64,000 bases of DNA from the NCBI GenBank assembly GCA_030159075.1, contig BROG01000901.1, forward strand, positions 124,001 through 188,000, written 5' to 3'. The notes under the pieces are model-generated. The model had not been told where the DNA came from and did no database searches. It worked only from the letters and a program-made list of their open reading frames with translations. Both the position numbers and the translations under genes were made by a program. Origin of the DNA: Atrina japonica. Its lineage: Eukaryota; Mollusca; Bivalvia; Pterioida; Pinnidae. This document shows, in pieces, positions 8,362-42,576 of this stretch; position 1 is the stretch's first letter; every line of letters starts with the position of its first letter.

Positions 8362-11300
8362 TCAGGAAACTTGTTGTATCAAGGTTATGTTATCCCCTTT
8401 CAATAATATGCGTCCTGAAAGACAATAAAAAAATTACTTCTATAGCAATAATGATCACACCAACTAAACTGGGAAAAAAAAAAGTAAACACAATTACTAA
8501 AAGGCTCCGAGATTTACCACAGTTTTAAAATTTAGGATTCCATGGGACAGACTGCTCCTCTTTAAATTTTGAGAGTCCAACAGAGGAACTGCAAGTTCAT
8601 TACCACACTGAAATATCAAATGTTTTATTTTTTTGTTTTTTAGTTGAGTCAGTCTTTTTGGAACTTCTATGATAATTACAAAGAAAATAGTCGGTTCTCT
8701 TCTAAAAATGTTAGAAACCAGAACTGACAACCAAAAAGGAAATAAAATGACTGAATTATGTGTCCATGTCATGGTGGATGTATATTTGGATTGAATGATA
8801 GTCCAGATGTATATAATACAGTAAGTAATATAAGCAGAATTTTCAATTAGGTAAACCCAGAATCCTGAGATTTGTTTTACAACTTTAAAAGATGTCATTT
8901 TGTAATATTCTGTATCTGCCATTATAACTTCATGACAATAGTACTCAAGAAAAGAAATATTAACGAGGGCATATTGAATGGTTGAACCCTTCTTATTAAT
9001 TCGTGATTAAAAGCTTTCAGATGCTGTAATTAAAATTTAGAAAGCCTGTCACTGAAGTATCATTGGCAGACACAAGCAGGTAGAAAATTCATCTGATAAC
9101 TTTGTGGCTCATTTCCACGGTTAACTGTGTCACCACTACAAACCATAATAGACTGGTCTAAAACATTAGAAAAGAGCATACCTCTTACAAACTTAGAGGT
9201 GATTGGGTTATCAGAGAGCTCTTGTTAACTCACCTAGAGATTTTCTCTTACAAACTTAGAGGTTATTGGGTTATCAGAGAGCTCTTGTTAACTCACCTAG
9301 AGATTTTCTGTTCTTTGTTTTCATGTGTACCTCTTCTGCTTCGTCCAGAACCAAATTCATGTACTCATCAAATCCCTGTAATATAAAGCCATTTTATAAT
9401 TGTAATGTCATAAATCATGTGTAAATATAGCATCAAATCCCTGTAATATAAAGCCATTTTATAATTGTAATGTCATAAATCATGTGTAAATATAGCATCA
9501 AATCCCTGTAATATAAAGCCATTATATAACTGTAAATATAGCATCAAATCTCCATCAAATTCCCATGAAAGTTAAATCATGAATTCCTTGTAAATTATCA
9601 AAAATATGTAAATGAACAACAGATTTTTCCATACGCAGTATTTGGTGAGAGTAATCTCCCTTTGTATGACCATATTGATGAGCATTATAAATATTATCTA
9701 TACGTCTTCCAAATTCAGTAAGTATGCTAGTATAAAAATGGTTATAATATTTATTTCAGGTATTAATTTATCTGCACAACAGATTCTTGTTAAAAATTCC
9801 AACGCATTTTTCACAAATATAATGTAACCAGATTTAGCCGCTTCCAGAAGAAAACAAAGTGAAACTGACATATACTGATATAGCATGCCAACAACTGTCA
9901 GCAAGGTTCACTATTAGAAAGGTCATTATGAAGAAGGTTCACTGTCAGAAAGGTCATACTATAATGAAATACTTACCACAATACAACCTTCTATTCTGAG
10001 ATTTGTCTGCTCATAAAGCCATACTTGTATTCTTGACCTCTGAAATATACAGCAGTATATGAACTAGATAGCTTATGGTTGAAAAAGTTTACCAAACACT
10101 ATACAAATAGAAATATTTTAGTATCTGAATTACATTTAATCCTTTCACCCCTAAATACATAAATGGGATGCTTTTAATCATTATTTTAGACCAGTCCATT
10201 ATGGTCTGTAGTGTTGAAAAGGTCAGTATACATGTAATTATAAACATGAGCAGAAGTCAACAGAATTATATGTTATCTAAACAGAACTGATAAATAATGG
10301 ATCATGACCTTCACATCCCAAGGTAAACACATAAAAACATCAACTTTCTTTTCAACTACAATGGAACCTGTCTTTTGGGGTCACTTGTCTTTTAAAATCA
10401 AATTCAGAAAACCACTTAGTTAAGTAATCCTTTAGATTAAACTTTTCATCATGAGAAACCACCTGTCTTCAGAGACCACACTTTAGTGGCAGAGGGGGTG
10501 GTCTCTCAAGACAGGTTCCACTGTATTCAAATATTACTGACGATTAACTGGACATTACCGTTTTTCACAGTAGACATTTCCTTTGTTACTAAATTACTAA
10601 ATACGTGTATCTTGACTAACATTAAAAAATGTCATAGTCAGAAACCTTCTGGCTTTTACAAACATGGGACCTCCGTGGCTGAGGGATTAGAGCTTCATGC
10701 TTTTAAAACATGAAGTCTCTGACCACTGGTCAGCGTGAGCCCTACTGAAACCTAAGCTGACCCTGTGAGAAAGTTTGCCAGTTTACTTGCAGAAAGCCAA
10801 TGGTCTTTTTCCGAGTACATTGTAACTGGATTCTCTTTTCCGCCATTTAAAACTGGTTGCTACCATACATATATTTTAAACTGAGAAAGTGTTAAAGGTG
10901 GTGTAAACAACTATTTAAACAAAATCTTACAAAAAATAATAACTGATAAATGTAGCTTCAGGAAACTTCATTTTCAATTGTAATGGTACAATACACAAAA
11001 AGAAAGATAAAATACTTACATTCTGTAAATACCTGAAAATCAAGTTCTGAAATCACTTGTTAAGGAATTAAATTAGATGATGACAATTTGATGTTGTTTT
11101 TTTTTTTTTAATTTGAACATGACTCTACCAAACAGCATCATACATGTAGATATGCACGATTCTGATTTATGTCAGGTACATACAATGTATAATCATTATA
11201 AAAAAAATAATAATAGGGGGGGGGACAACTTATAAATACCAGACCGGATAATTCAATTGTCCAGTATTTGCCGGCATTTACTGGTAAATACCGGTATTTA

Positions 11301-14131
11301 CCGGTGGAATGGAATTTATGGATAAATGCCGGCATTTTGCCAACCTTGGTATAATGCTTAACCAGGGATAGAATTTAGCATTTCTGTCTCATTAGTAAGC
11401 TGAACTAGTTGGAAATTAATTTTCCTATTCCTATGACAAATTCACTAGCCCCAAAGTATTACAACATATTGACACTTATATACCAAATCGGTACCAGAAT
11501 TACCAATTTGGTAGTTTAAATAAGTTATCTACATTTGTGTTTGTATATCATGATTATCTTGGTTGGAGTACAGAGAAGAATTAATGGACTGATTAGTTAA
11601 CCTTATCGCCCCTGAATATCTGAGTGGTACATGTATGATATTTCTATTGTTTAAAACCAGTCCAATATGGTTCGTAGGGTTGAAAGGGTTAATTCTGGTG
11701 TTCAATGTACATAGTTTCATTGCTTGTGTTTATACTACATTTTGTATAATGTTTATATACAGATTTTTCTTCTAGTCAACCAGACTAGCTGAAGCACAAT
11801 CTTGACTAATCCATTAATAATAATTAATAATTAGTCTTGGACTGGCGGACTACTGCCAATTTTGAATCCTGTTAACATGGAAAAGATACAAACATGTATA
11901 TCACAAATAATTTCCAATACAGATCCCAGTTTGTATTTTAAAAGTAAATAAGATATAAAATCCATAAAATATAAGCGACTTTAAGATACATGCAGGCTGT
12001 GTGTGTATAAATGGACCAAGATTGCCGATGAAGATCTACCTAAACTGTGAGTCTAGTACTATTAGTATTACAGTGGCTCTACTGGAATGCATGTACATTC
12101 CCCCTGATTCCTGTACATCCTGAGTCATTTTCCCCCTTTTTATATACATTACAATTATAAGGTGAAGTAGGAGTCTGAATGAGGGACTGTGCACCCTAAA
12201 TGAAGTTGACTCCATTTTCCTTTTACCCTTATTTACTTTTATAAGTCAATATAGAGGATTTCCTTCTCAATCTCCTCAGTTTTCAAAGAAATTAAAAATA
12301 TGTGGCTTCCCAACTACTGTTAACATTCTGCAATCAATCAATCTCCCAAGATCAGGCTTCCAATGATAAGGGTTTGTTTATTATAACAGTGTAGATCTAA
12401 TTATTTTGAAAAGTGGCAAGTATTAGACATCATTGTAGTGTGTGAATACACATATTTGTTTTGTTTTCTTTCTTTTTTTTCTTTTGGTAACATCTCTATC
12501 ATTGTTGTTGCTTTTCTTTTTCGTCATATGATGAATATTCTCTTCCCTAGTAAAACAGATGTTTTTTTTATTTTAATTTTGTAACTTTTAGATTAATTTT
12601 TTCTTTTGTAATCCTGTGATTTTTTTTTCTTTGTAAATTACGGACAAGTGAAAAAAATCCCACCATGCGAGTGATGTCATTTTACCTGAGATTGTGAAAA
12701 TAAAATGTTGGATAGTACAATGTAAGGATGAATGATTACAAAATTGTACTGGAATCATCAATCATAATTTTTGTAAAAGGTTTTATTCATTGTTTAAAAG
12801 CAGACAATGTATTAATAAAATCTAAAAAGTCCCGTTCATTCACGTGCAATGAGAAAATGTCTGATAATAGGTACTATACCAGTACATCGCAAAATACAAC
12901 TTGTTTACTGACGATTCTAATTCTAAAAATATATACATGTATGTTCAATGACAAATATCTGTAAATTATATATCATACAGAAACATTGGTATATTTAAAG
13001 TCTGTACAAAGTGAATCAAAGCAAAAAATAATTAGGTGCAAACTGAAATCTGGGAGAATTAACAAACACTACTTTACTCTACAGGGAATAAACATTTTCA
13101 ATAAACTGCATGAATTAAACCTGGCTACATTGGTTCATATGGTTCGCTTTTAACCTTATTATAGACTGATGCTGAACCATGAAGTCTTATCGGAAGTCTC
13201 TATTTCCTTGCAGCGTTTTGGAAGACTGCGGAATGTCTCATACATGACCCGCTTTAAAATTTGAAAGGAGGGGATGACAATCAGAAAAGTGTTTCAGAAT
13301 AGGATAAAACTCAACTATATGATTCGGTAAACAGTTTTTGCAAATATTTGATACATTTATCTATAATAATAATGACAGAAGAAACTGATGACTGTTGCAA
13401 ATGTTACCAAATAACCATTCAGAGTTCCCACAAAAATTTGTTTGGAACATGATATGAGAAAATGGCAACTTCCGATAAAACGTTGTAGTTCAGCATAAAT
13501 AGCAAAAATAAATATCCAATAAAAATTGTTAAAAGCAAACGTTTTGAAGTTGAACCAACGAAGGCTTATATTTGTAAGAATAGGATAGGCTGTATAGGGC
13601 CTATAAATTTTCATTCCACAAAACAATTCTGTCTTTGAAAGAACTCAACATCATCCAAAACCATTTTGACAAAATGCTTTAGTAAAAGATCTAGATTCTA
13701 GTACGATTCACCTTCATAATGATGTTTGAATAAATTCAATAATCCTGTGTTTTTATTGATATTTTGCCGCCATATTGAATGAGAGGAAGAATCTCCGAGT
13801 TCTGACTGGACTACATGTATGCCTTTATTATGTTTGAAAGCAATGTCAATGCATCTAAATGGTACAACAGTCAAATCAGCGAATTCTGTAATATCAAAAT
13901 GGGAGTGACATGACTAAGATAAAGCGCTTGGCTTAAGACAAAAGTCATTATAAGGCAAAGTCGTAACTCCACTCGGCACTCGATACGATGAATGCGCATT
14001 GTTCTTTTACCAGTGGCAGTGCTCTGTGCCAGTGCTGATTTATACAAAATATAAATGTTGTGTAAATTAAGAAAGGATACAATAGGCTGAACCATTACTT
14101 TCTGCACCTTCTGGCCTCCTTTGTATGCCAT
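8362..14131 (-). CDS. SNRPE: Small nuclear ribonucleoprotein E (Sm protein E)
   Basis: Five coding exons on the minus strand: 14081-14131, 11020-11046, 9977-10039, 9297-9375 and 8362-8414. They join in phase to 273 nt, a 90-residue protein (human SmE has 92). It begins [17 protein letters not shown] and continues [30 protein letters not shown] and [17 protein letters not shown], ending [16 protein letters not shown]. These carry the Sm1 motif (residues about 28-60, with FDEYMNLVL) and the Sm2 motif (LKGDNI) that binds the uridine-rich Sm site of snRNA. SmE forms a ring with SmF, SmG, SmD1-D3 and SmB in U1, U2, U4 and U5 snRNPs. Exon 2 is a 27-nt microexon coding NLIFRYLQN. All introns are GT-AG; the first donor is GTATCC. 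The splice sites of exon 4 are tandemly duplicated in the flanking introns. A YY1-like AATGGCGG lies just upstream of the start. Confidence 0.96.
8497..8922 (-). other. Unsupported open frame in SNRPE intron 4
   Basis: A 141-codon open frame lies inside the last SNRPE intron, on the same strand. It is rich in Ile, Phe and Tyr as expected from AT-rich DNA, and shows no domain or motif. Treated as intronic sequence. Confidence 0.15.
9118..9190. repeat. Short element of the 'TTAACCC...GGGGTTGA' family
   Basis: Contains ACTACAAACCATAATAGACTGGTCTAAA, broken here as ACCATAATAGACTGG, also found (inverted or direct) near 10185-10225, 11600-11690 and 48870-48950. Roughly 90-bp palindromic mini-element, degenerate in this copy. 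Confidence 0.45.
9183..9311. repeat. 63-bp tandem duplication over the SNRPE exon 4 donor
   Basis: Two nearly identical 63-bp units, differing at GGTGATT versus GGTTATT. Each includes the minus-strand donor CTAG|GTGAGT plus the last about 13 exon bases. The copy at 9297 is the one used in the reconstructed SNRPE frame; the copy at about 9234 lies in the intron. Confidence 0.9.
9366..9540. repeat. 65-bp tandem triplication over the SNRPE exon 4 acceptor
   Basis: Units start at 9366, 9431 and 9496 with CATCAAATCCCTGTAATATA. Read on the minus strand each contains TATTACAG|GGATTTGATG, the acceptor and first ten bases of SNRPE exon 4. The third copy is truncated and slightly diverged. Confidence 0.9.
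10135..10230. repeat. Short element of the 'TTAACCC...GGGGTTGA' family
   Basis: About 90 bp: TTTAATCCTTTCACCCC at the left and a degenerate GTTGAAAAGGTC at the right, enclosing TTAGACCAGTCCATTATGG. Same family as near 11593, 41135, 48858 and 52975. Confidence 0.6.
10362..10530. repeat. Dispersed repeat of the 'GACAGGTTCCACTGTA' family
   Basis: Inverted ends: AATGGAACCTGTCTTTTGGG at the left and CTCAAGACAGGTTCCACTGTA at the right, enclosing CCACTTAGTTAAGTAATCC. This is the best-defined palindromic copy in the first 20 kb and lies in SNRPE intron 2. Confidence 0.7.
10666..10920 (+). mobile_element. tRNA-derived SINE, full-length copy
   Basis: The head GACCTCCGTGGCTGAGGGAT holds a degenerate pol III A box. 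The body AAGTTTGCCAGTTTACTTGC and tail AACTGGTTGCTACCATA follow in the family order. B box is weak (GTGAGCCC). It lies in SNRPE intron 2 in the antisense orientation. Confidence 0.75.
11593..11700. repeat. Short element of the 'TTAACCC...GGGGTTGA' family
   Basis: Starts GTTAACCTTATCGCCCCT and ends GGTTGAAAGGGTTAA, enclosing AAACCAGTCCAATATGG. Terminal inverted repeats of about 15 bp with a possible TTAA at each end. Lies in SNRPE intron 1. Confidence 0.6.
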
Positions 14132-16342
14132 TTTTTTGAATTATGTGGTCAACAATGATCATAAACCTAAGAAGCACGTTGAAAAGAAGCCGGCGAATAA
14201 AAAATGGCGGATGTCTGGTTACCGGTTTTAATTGTTAAGCGACTACACTAATTACCGAAAACACAGTTTCAGATACCTAATGAGCGACAAAAATACACCC
14301 TTATGGTTAATTAACTCAAATACACCGAAACTTAGTCCCTAGGATTGCTTCTATTTAAATATCTGTGTTTTGGAACTGAATATTGGGTATTTGATATCAT
14401 GGTCGGTATAGATGGTTTTCCATAAGTAGTATTTTGCGAATTATTCCCCTTTGACGGCCATATTGTTGGTCTACTTGAAAAGATGACTTCAGTAAGCCAC
14501 CAAATCAGATTACCTTGATAGTATTAGGGAAAGAGGCATCATAAAAGACCTGAAATAAATATTTATGTCCACAAATAAATACGTGTTAGGCATGCTAACA
14601 GGTGTCACGTACAGTGACTCTTTCCGGGCACCTGGTCCCGTTTGGGATTCGAAGTTGTTCTTCACGTTGAAACCGTATTTACATGTACATGTATATCGAA
14701 CGTGTTGTATTCTAATGGACTTGGATTCGGAATATCTTTTGAAACTTCTTCATTTTCACTTCAAACTATTTATATTACGATAATACTGCATTTAATTTGG
14801 TTTATTATAATATATATGCTGCCACACAACATGGCCGCCAAAAATAACTGACAAAAACCGTAAAAGTCCCCAGAAAAAAAAACTAGATCATATTTGTAAC
14901 ATAATACAATGTACATCGCACGGGTGTATGGTTATCATAAGGAGTATCATGCTGCTGGCATAATTTTCTGACAAAGAAGAATTTGATATTGCGCATTGTC
15001 CTCCTGAATGCCCCCCCGGTGGCCGAGTCATTAGAGCATGCGCTTTAAACCATGAATTTCTCACTTCCTGCAAGTGTTTGTTCGAATCCCGCTGGAACTA
15101 GTAAGCTGATTTTTGTGAGAAAGTTTGCCAGTTTACTTGCGGAAGGTCGGTGGTCTCTTCCCGGGTAGGACTACATTGTAACCGGGTTCTCTCTTCCAAC
15201 ATTAAAATCTGTTCGCCACCATATACCTGAAATATTGTTGAGTTTTGCGTAAAACACTATTCGAAATTCAAAATCAAAATTGTCCTCCTGAAAAGACAGA
15301 ATTAATTTAATTGAGGTGCTCGTCAATAGTATTATGTATATAATTTTTGATGGTATAACTTAAAACAAGATTGATTTAGAAATAACTTTTTCATGAATGC
15401 TTTGAAAATTTTTTAGTGGCTTTTTATAAAATGTTATAGAGAAAAAAAAGTTTCATCACTTTTGTCGTCCTATTGTAGACACACGTTTTGTTCTGGTTTG
15501 TATACGTGCGCGTGTTCGCATTTGCTTGTGGTATTTTCCCTTCGGAAGTTTCAGAAGAATCAAAGAAGTATTCAATACAAGATACTTTTGCTGTTTCTGA
15601 AACCTCTAATAAATATTACTTGTTTTATTGTATAATTATTTGGTAAATAGCTGCAATGTGCAATTTTGCTTGCAGAAATCAATGTCATTCAACCTACAAC
15701 GTTAATTCAGGATAAATTTAGATTATTTTATCATGATCTATTTGTATTTTGTAACTGGAAAGACACAAAAATATACCTACCGGTAACTCTAATAGAATAT
15801 GACAAACAAGATACTGAAGAGGAATATCATTTTATTTTTATTTGTCATATTTTTTACGGAGAAATGCGATAGTTTCTGAAATCATATTTTTATTAAACAT
15901 TTTCAATGTACATGCTTATGAAACTTTAAAAATTGTGTAATATAGTCAAAATTTAAGCAGCGATATATAAAGCTTCCATAGATTATGCTATATTACCATA
16001 TATCGCTGATATAAGTATGCCTCCGTATTACGTAAATCCTCACTATAATAAATTTTATCAACGATATGATTATAAAGCCTGCTGACCAGGGCATTTTTTT
16101 ATTGCTGATTCGGTATTCCATATGATGCTTTTATTTTTCTTTACCCCGTATCAGTAGTTTCAGTACTTTGATTAAAATACAGGGTAAATAATATCTAACC
16201 ATACATACAGGTTGCTTGATTTAACTAGTATTTCCCTAAATACCGTTGAACCTAAATTAGACCCTCAACGTGTATATTGTTTGTTGCGATCGGGTCATTA
16301 GTATTTCCTTCTTTACAATTGTTTACTTCCGGTGCCTTGAAA
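14132..16342. promoter_or_regulatory. Divergent intergenic region of SNRPE and the EF-hand gene
   Basis: The 2.2 kb between the two starts should hold both promoters. Near SNRPE, AAAAATGGCGGATG (about 14198-14211) resembles a YY1 element and lies at a plausible promoter distance. Next to the candidate EF-hand gene start, ACTTCCGGT (16325-16333) is an ETS/GABP-type site of housekeeping promoters. The middle holds a full SINE at 15008-15285. No other gene is seen. Confidence 0.5.
15008..15285 (+). mobile_element. tRNA-derived SINE, full-length copy
   Basis: A box GGTGGCCGAGTCATTAGAGC and B box GTTCGAATCCC are both recognisable, as in Ser/Leu-type tRNA heads. The conserved body AAGTTTGCCAGTTTACTTGC and the tail ATTGTTGAGTTTTGCGTAAA follow. 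One of the four intact copies in the window. Confidence 0.85.
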
Positions 16343-38003
<21,661 letters not shown>

Positions 38004-38519
38004 GTATTTAGGTCTCACAATTTTCCATATAACATTTGAGAATCATTCTCGCTGGATAGACAAGCAAATGCCGAGGCTGTAGATTATAGTTGTATATTTA
38101 TTGTTATTCTATTTCTTGTTGACTAACTGATTTTGTTTGTAGTTACATGTATTATTTGTGAAGCTTTTTTTTTTTTTTTGCTTAAACATTCCCAAATGAT
38201 GTTCATCCAGCATAATTATATTTTGATAAACTTTTTATTATTTTTAATCTAATGTCATAAGCATACTATTTAAAGGTTTTTGTTTTACATGCATTCCGTC
38301 CACCAATGTTGCGTCCTTTAATTATTTTGAAGATCATATGAAGATCATTCTACCTTATGATTTAAAGAATATTTTTTAAGTGTTGATAGGTCACATGAGT
38401 GATCAGGTCATAAGATGACCTACAGTGCCATGTGTGGGTGTGTCATCGGTAAACTTTTGAACATTTTCTGAATAAGAAGTTGGCCGATTTCCCTCTGACT
38501 TAGTATGGAGTAAGCCTAC
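38004..38519. other. 3' flank of the EF-hand gene
   Basis: Should contain the 3' untranslated region. No AATAAA was found within the first 500 bases; the nearest good hexamers lie in repeats further on. A poly(T) tract is at about 38166-38179. No gene is seen. Confidence 0.4.
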
Positions 38520-38900
38520 AGTGGAACCATCTTGAAATACCACTGTCATAAAAGACCATCTATCTTGTGAGACCACTGTCATATAAGGCACCTTGTCTTG
38601 TGAGACCACTGTTATAAAAGAACACCTGTCTTATGAGACCACTGTCATAAAAGACCACCTGTTTTGTGAGACAACTGTTACAGTAGACGGCATTTCTTGT
38701 GTGACCACTGTTATAGAAGAACACTTGTTTTGTAAGACCACTGTCATAAAAAATCACCTTGTGAGGCCACAGTATGAAAAACCATTTAGTTAAATAATCC
38801 TTTAGATAAAAACTCTTTTGAGAGACCACCTGTCCTGTAAAACCATACTTCAGTATCATAAGGGGTGAGGGTACATACAAGAAAGGTTTTACTGTATCTG
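38520..38900. repeat. GGTCTC-family element with an expanded internal array
   Basis: The outer element starts AGTGGAACCATCTTGAAAT and ends AAGAAAGGTTTTACTGTA. Between 38545 and 38760 about five copies of GAGACCACTGTCATAAAAGA plus CCACCTGTCTTGT (about 46 bp) have amplified. Same family as 10362-10530. Confidence 0.75.
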
Positions 38901-39050
38901 TATAGAATAAAAATAACAACAAATTAATTGATTTATACATCTCGTTAGTCTGATGTTCTGTAGAATGGGAAACCCAAGCCCCTTCAGGCTCTTGTTAGTC
39001 CCCTATAGGTGAAACCGGACAGGCTGTAGGCATTGTCTGCAACCGTCCAC

Positions 39051-39452
39051 CTGGGTCTGAAGTCACCAAATTTATTCAATACTCTTGCTCAACTTTTATT
39101 TCATTATTTTGACCACAATAGTCACTCATAAAACTGTTAGTATGAGTGAATAGGAAACATATTTTCATTTTACATCAGTCACATATAAATTTTTGTATCA
39201 CACCGAGCTTGCTATAAAAATGAATAAATATATTTAGTACAGTACTCAAAATTTTAGTATGTACTCAAACAATTTTTCAGTATTTCTGAAGTTTTCTTAC
39301 ACGAGCAATAGCTTTCATCATTATTTACAATTGTATGCCATCAGTATACAAACAAGTCCAGTTACAGAATAAATTTTGCATGTTTTACCTTAAATTCATG
39401 AAAAGTTATATGAGCTCGAGTACCGAGTATATTTTGTGACTTGGGGGCCCTG
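39051..39452. mobile_element. hAT-like MITE, 'CAGGGCCCGAA' family copy
   Basis: Starts CTGGGTCTGAAGTCACCAAA and ends ATTTTGTGACTTGGGGGCCC plus TG. The interior (CATTATTTTGACC, GTATGTACTCAAAC, ATTGTATGCCATCA) matches 31019-31427. Confidence 0.7.
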
Positions 39453-39647
39453 GTTAAGGTTTTTTTCTTTAAAGTTTTATAACAGCTCAGCATTCACTTA
39501 ATAATGGTTTTCATAGTTAGAGACAAGCATTTATACTCTCAGAATGCTTTGATTTCCGTTAGAACTTTTGTCTAGGTTTCAGTAGTCAAATATATGGTTT
39601 GTTTATATGTAGATCAAGTAGATACTGCAGGTTTAGATGTTTATATC

Positions 39648-40005
39648 AAAGGGTATTAGCTGTGTTTTCCAAAAAAAAAAATATTTTGGTTTTTTCTTCT
39701 ACTTTTACTTGATGTACAATAACAAATAAGTGAACACAGGTATAAGAAATTTTATATTCCTATATATTTTATGAAAATAAGGTCAGCTCTAGTGTGGTAT
39801 TCATATACTAATAGTAAGGTTGAGTTAATCACTTGCAATTGAAAAAAGTGCCAAACCTTGGTTTCTCAATCATTTATCACAAATATAGAAATTTAAGAAC
39901 TTTTATGTCTTGTGTTTATCTCTTTCTTGTTAGTGTATATCAATATAAGTAGTAAAAAGGAAGAAAAAATTTGAGAAAAAAAAAACATGGCTGATGCCAC
40001 TTTAA
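39648..40005. mobile_element. piggyBac-like MITE, copy 5
   Basis: Left end AAAGGGTATTAGCTGTGTTT (TTAA mutated); right end GGCTGATGCCACTTTAA with intact TTAA at 40002-40005. Interior: ATTCATATACTAATAGTAAG, TTGGTTTCTCAATCA. Confidence 0.68.
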
Positions 40006-40243
40006 GTGTTTTGCTAAATTTATAGTCTATGGAAATAACTTAAGTATGATGATAATAGTCCGCCCTTCCTTGAGACTCGACATTTCAGGGCATTACCTCT
40101 ATTTTATACACTCATACACTCGAACTATTATTGATACAGTACCCTATATTTTACCGGTGATTAGTATAAATTGGTGTTTTACTGTTTATTCACCGACAGT
40201 GAATTCATGAAACACCAGAAAGTAATCAAGTGTAGAGAACATA

Positions 40244-40440
40244 CTGTATACCTGGAAAGTTTTACTCGTTTAATTTTCGCCCTTAGACGAGAGGGTGAAT
40301 TCTTCAAAATGAAAGTGAAACTTTCAGGCTAAACAATAGAAGCATGGACATACGTTATACTTGATGACTATGGCGACTTTGGCAAATTCAAGACAGGACG
40401 AATATATATAAAGTTTTAGTATAAATCGACCCAGTAAAAC
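40244..40440. mobile_element. 'CTGTATACCTGGAAA' MITE, degenerate
   Basis: Starts ATACTGTATACCTGGAAAGT and includes TTTTCGCCCTTAGACGAGAG. The right end has decayed (ACGAATATATATAAAG). Confidence 0.5.
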
Positions 40441-42420
40441 AGAGAAACAATTTCAAATATTAGTCTGTGTGCATGTCAGCTGTTTATATTTCAATCAAGT
40501 TCCTAAAAATTGGTAAATATTTCGTTTTTTTTCCCCAATTCGTCAAAACAGGTAAAAAAAAAGAAATTGTTACATATCTATATATTGTAGATCAGAAATT
40601 TTTGTGGCTTAAAATTTCATTATTTTAAAATAAAACAAATTTGTTTATATTTAAAGTCTTATTCAGTGTATTTGTCTTAACTCATTAACTTATTGTTACC
40701 CCGGAGTTGTTTTCTTTACGGTAGTAAGCTACATGTTACATTGAAATAAATTATAACCTTATAAATTCTGATGTATTCAGTCTTGGCGCCGTGTCATGTC
40801 ATACTCTTACTCAAATTTTGTTGGTTTTTTTTTTTTCCCTCCCGATTTAAAAAGACAATCATGGACATTTATAACTACAGGAAACAGATTATGGTACAAA
40901 CCGCCATAAATTAAAATATTGGGACACAAAGGAAGTTATAGGTCTACCAAGTTAAATTGGGGCATGTTTACAAATTAACACGAGTTTAAATTGACGTGCC
41001 ACGTCACCTTGATGGTCCTATTCTAGATTTATTTTATGTAAAATTTCGTCATGGTTTTATTGTCATTGATGAATGGAAACAACAAAATTAAAACCCAAAT
41101 GAAATTTTCTGATTCTACAGTACACGTTTACCTTTAACTCAATCACCCCTAAAAACACATATGAACTGGCCTAGGTCATTGATATAAAGAAGAGTTCATT
41201 GTTTTCCAGGGGTTGATGAGTCAATGTTTAATATTAGAAAGAACTATGAATGAAATGTTGAGATATATTGTGTTTGTAATAAAAGAATGATCAAAACAAA
41301 GTCTTGTATTCTGTACTGATGTTTTATTGGATTTCTGACAAAAATAAATAGACAACCCACATCCTTCATAATCAGAAACAATTACAACATATTGCACCTG
41401 TATGGGGAAAAATACAGTGATAAAGCCCTGTACAAATGCTAAATAAATATCTGTATATTTCAACAATTAAAAAAAATTAAAAGTTTTAAAAACATATTAG
41501 GCTGAAAAACTCTATAGATCTAATATCACAGAATCATGTTTGTTTTTATACATATTTGTACCAGGTATATAAATGTGTGTGTATGTGTATACAGGTGCCT
41601 TGTTATTTCTGTATTTGTGCTTGATATATTTTTATAGTGGAATCTCGTGTCAAAGTTCAGAGGACCACCCCCATCACTTCGAGATATCTGGAATTTCAAC
41701 TTGTCTGATTTTGACATGATGAGAATCCTCTGTATATAACCTATAACTTAAAAAACTTGTAAAGATTCGAGACTAACAAGGAACTTGTTAAACAAGATGT
41801 CTGCCACAATACTTTGGTGTACTTCACAACAATAAAAGCAACTATAACTACCACATCTTAAAGATCTATCAACATGAACGCCACTTAAAATCTCTCATTG
41901 CAATTTTTTTTTGGACAAATTCAAAAGTTCATAAAATGTTTGAAATTCATATGTAAACATAAGTGAGCAATTCCAAAGACTTGATTCATAGATTTACACT
42001 AGTTTATTGTATATAACTGTATGATTGATCGACTCTGATTAATTGACTGATGACCGATTGTTAGAATGTAAACTGGATCAGTAAGCCGTGATTCTGGGAC
42101 AGAGTTGACTCGAGGCTCTTAAGGAGCACAATAGCAACTGTCCCTTGCCAAAAGCTTGGTATCTCTTTAGACAAATATTAGTCTAATATCATACTTGATT
42201 CTAACTAAAGTCTCAAGTTATAGAAATGTGGTCATTATTACCGCCAAAGTTCTACTTAATAATAAACAAACCGTTAATTATAGGTGTGCTACATTATAAC
42301 TTCTCACAATTTTCAATGAGTGAAGAATTTCTCAATAATTTTGTGTATTGCAAAAAAAAAATATAACAATAGTTTACAGATTAATATTAACAGAAAATAT
42401 GTAAACATTAAAAAAATCAA
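40441..42420. other. Intergenic, repeat relics only
   Basis: Holds a half copy of the CTGTAGAATCAG element (41060-41123), a mini-element with CACCCCTAAAA...CAGGGGTTGATGAGTCAA ends (41135-41225), and a TCGAGATATC-type relic at 41635-41715. No exon with supporting splice sites was found. Confidence 0.45.
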
Positions 42421-42576
42421 CATGCTGTCCATTGAAACAATCACTTGAATACATAGTCAACTATTATACTAAAACAAATGAGTACACTTTGGGGGTAACC
42501 TAGCAGTGATATATCGTTGAGTATATTGTCGCAAATTGATTTTAATTGGGGACACATGAGTTGACACATGTACATA

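Noticed and set aside
8497..8922. 141-codon open frame in an SNRPE intron
   Set aside because: Composition is that of AT-rich DNA, no motif, and it overlaps an intron between two secure exons on the same strand.
14565..14851. Two overlapping plus-strand frames in the divergent spacer
   Set aside because: No motif, no splice or promoter support, and composition like the surrounding spacer.
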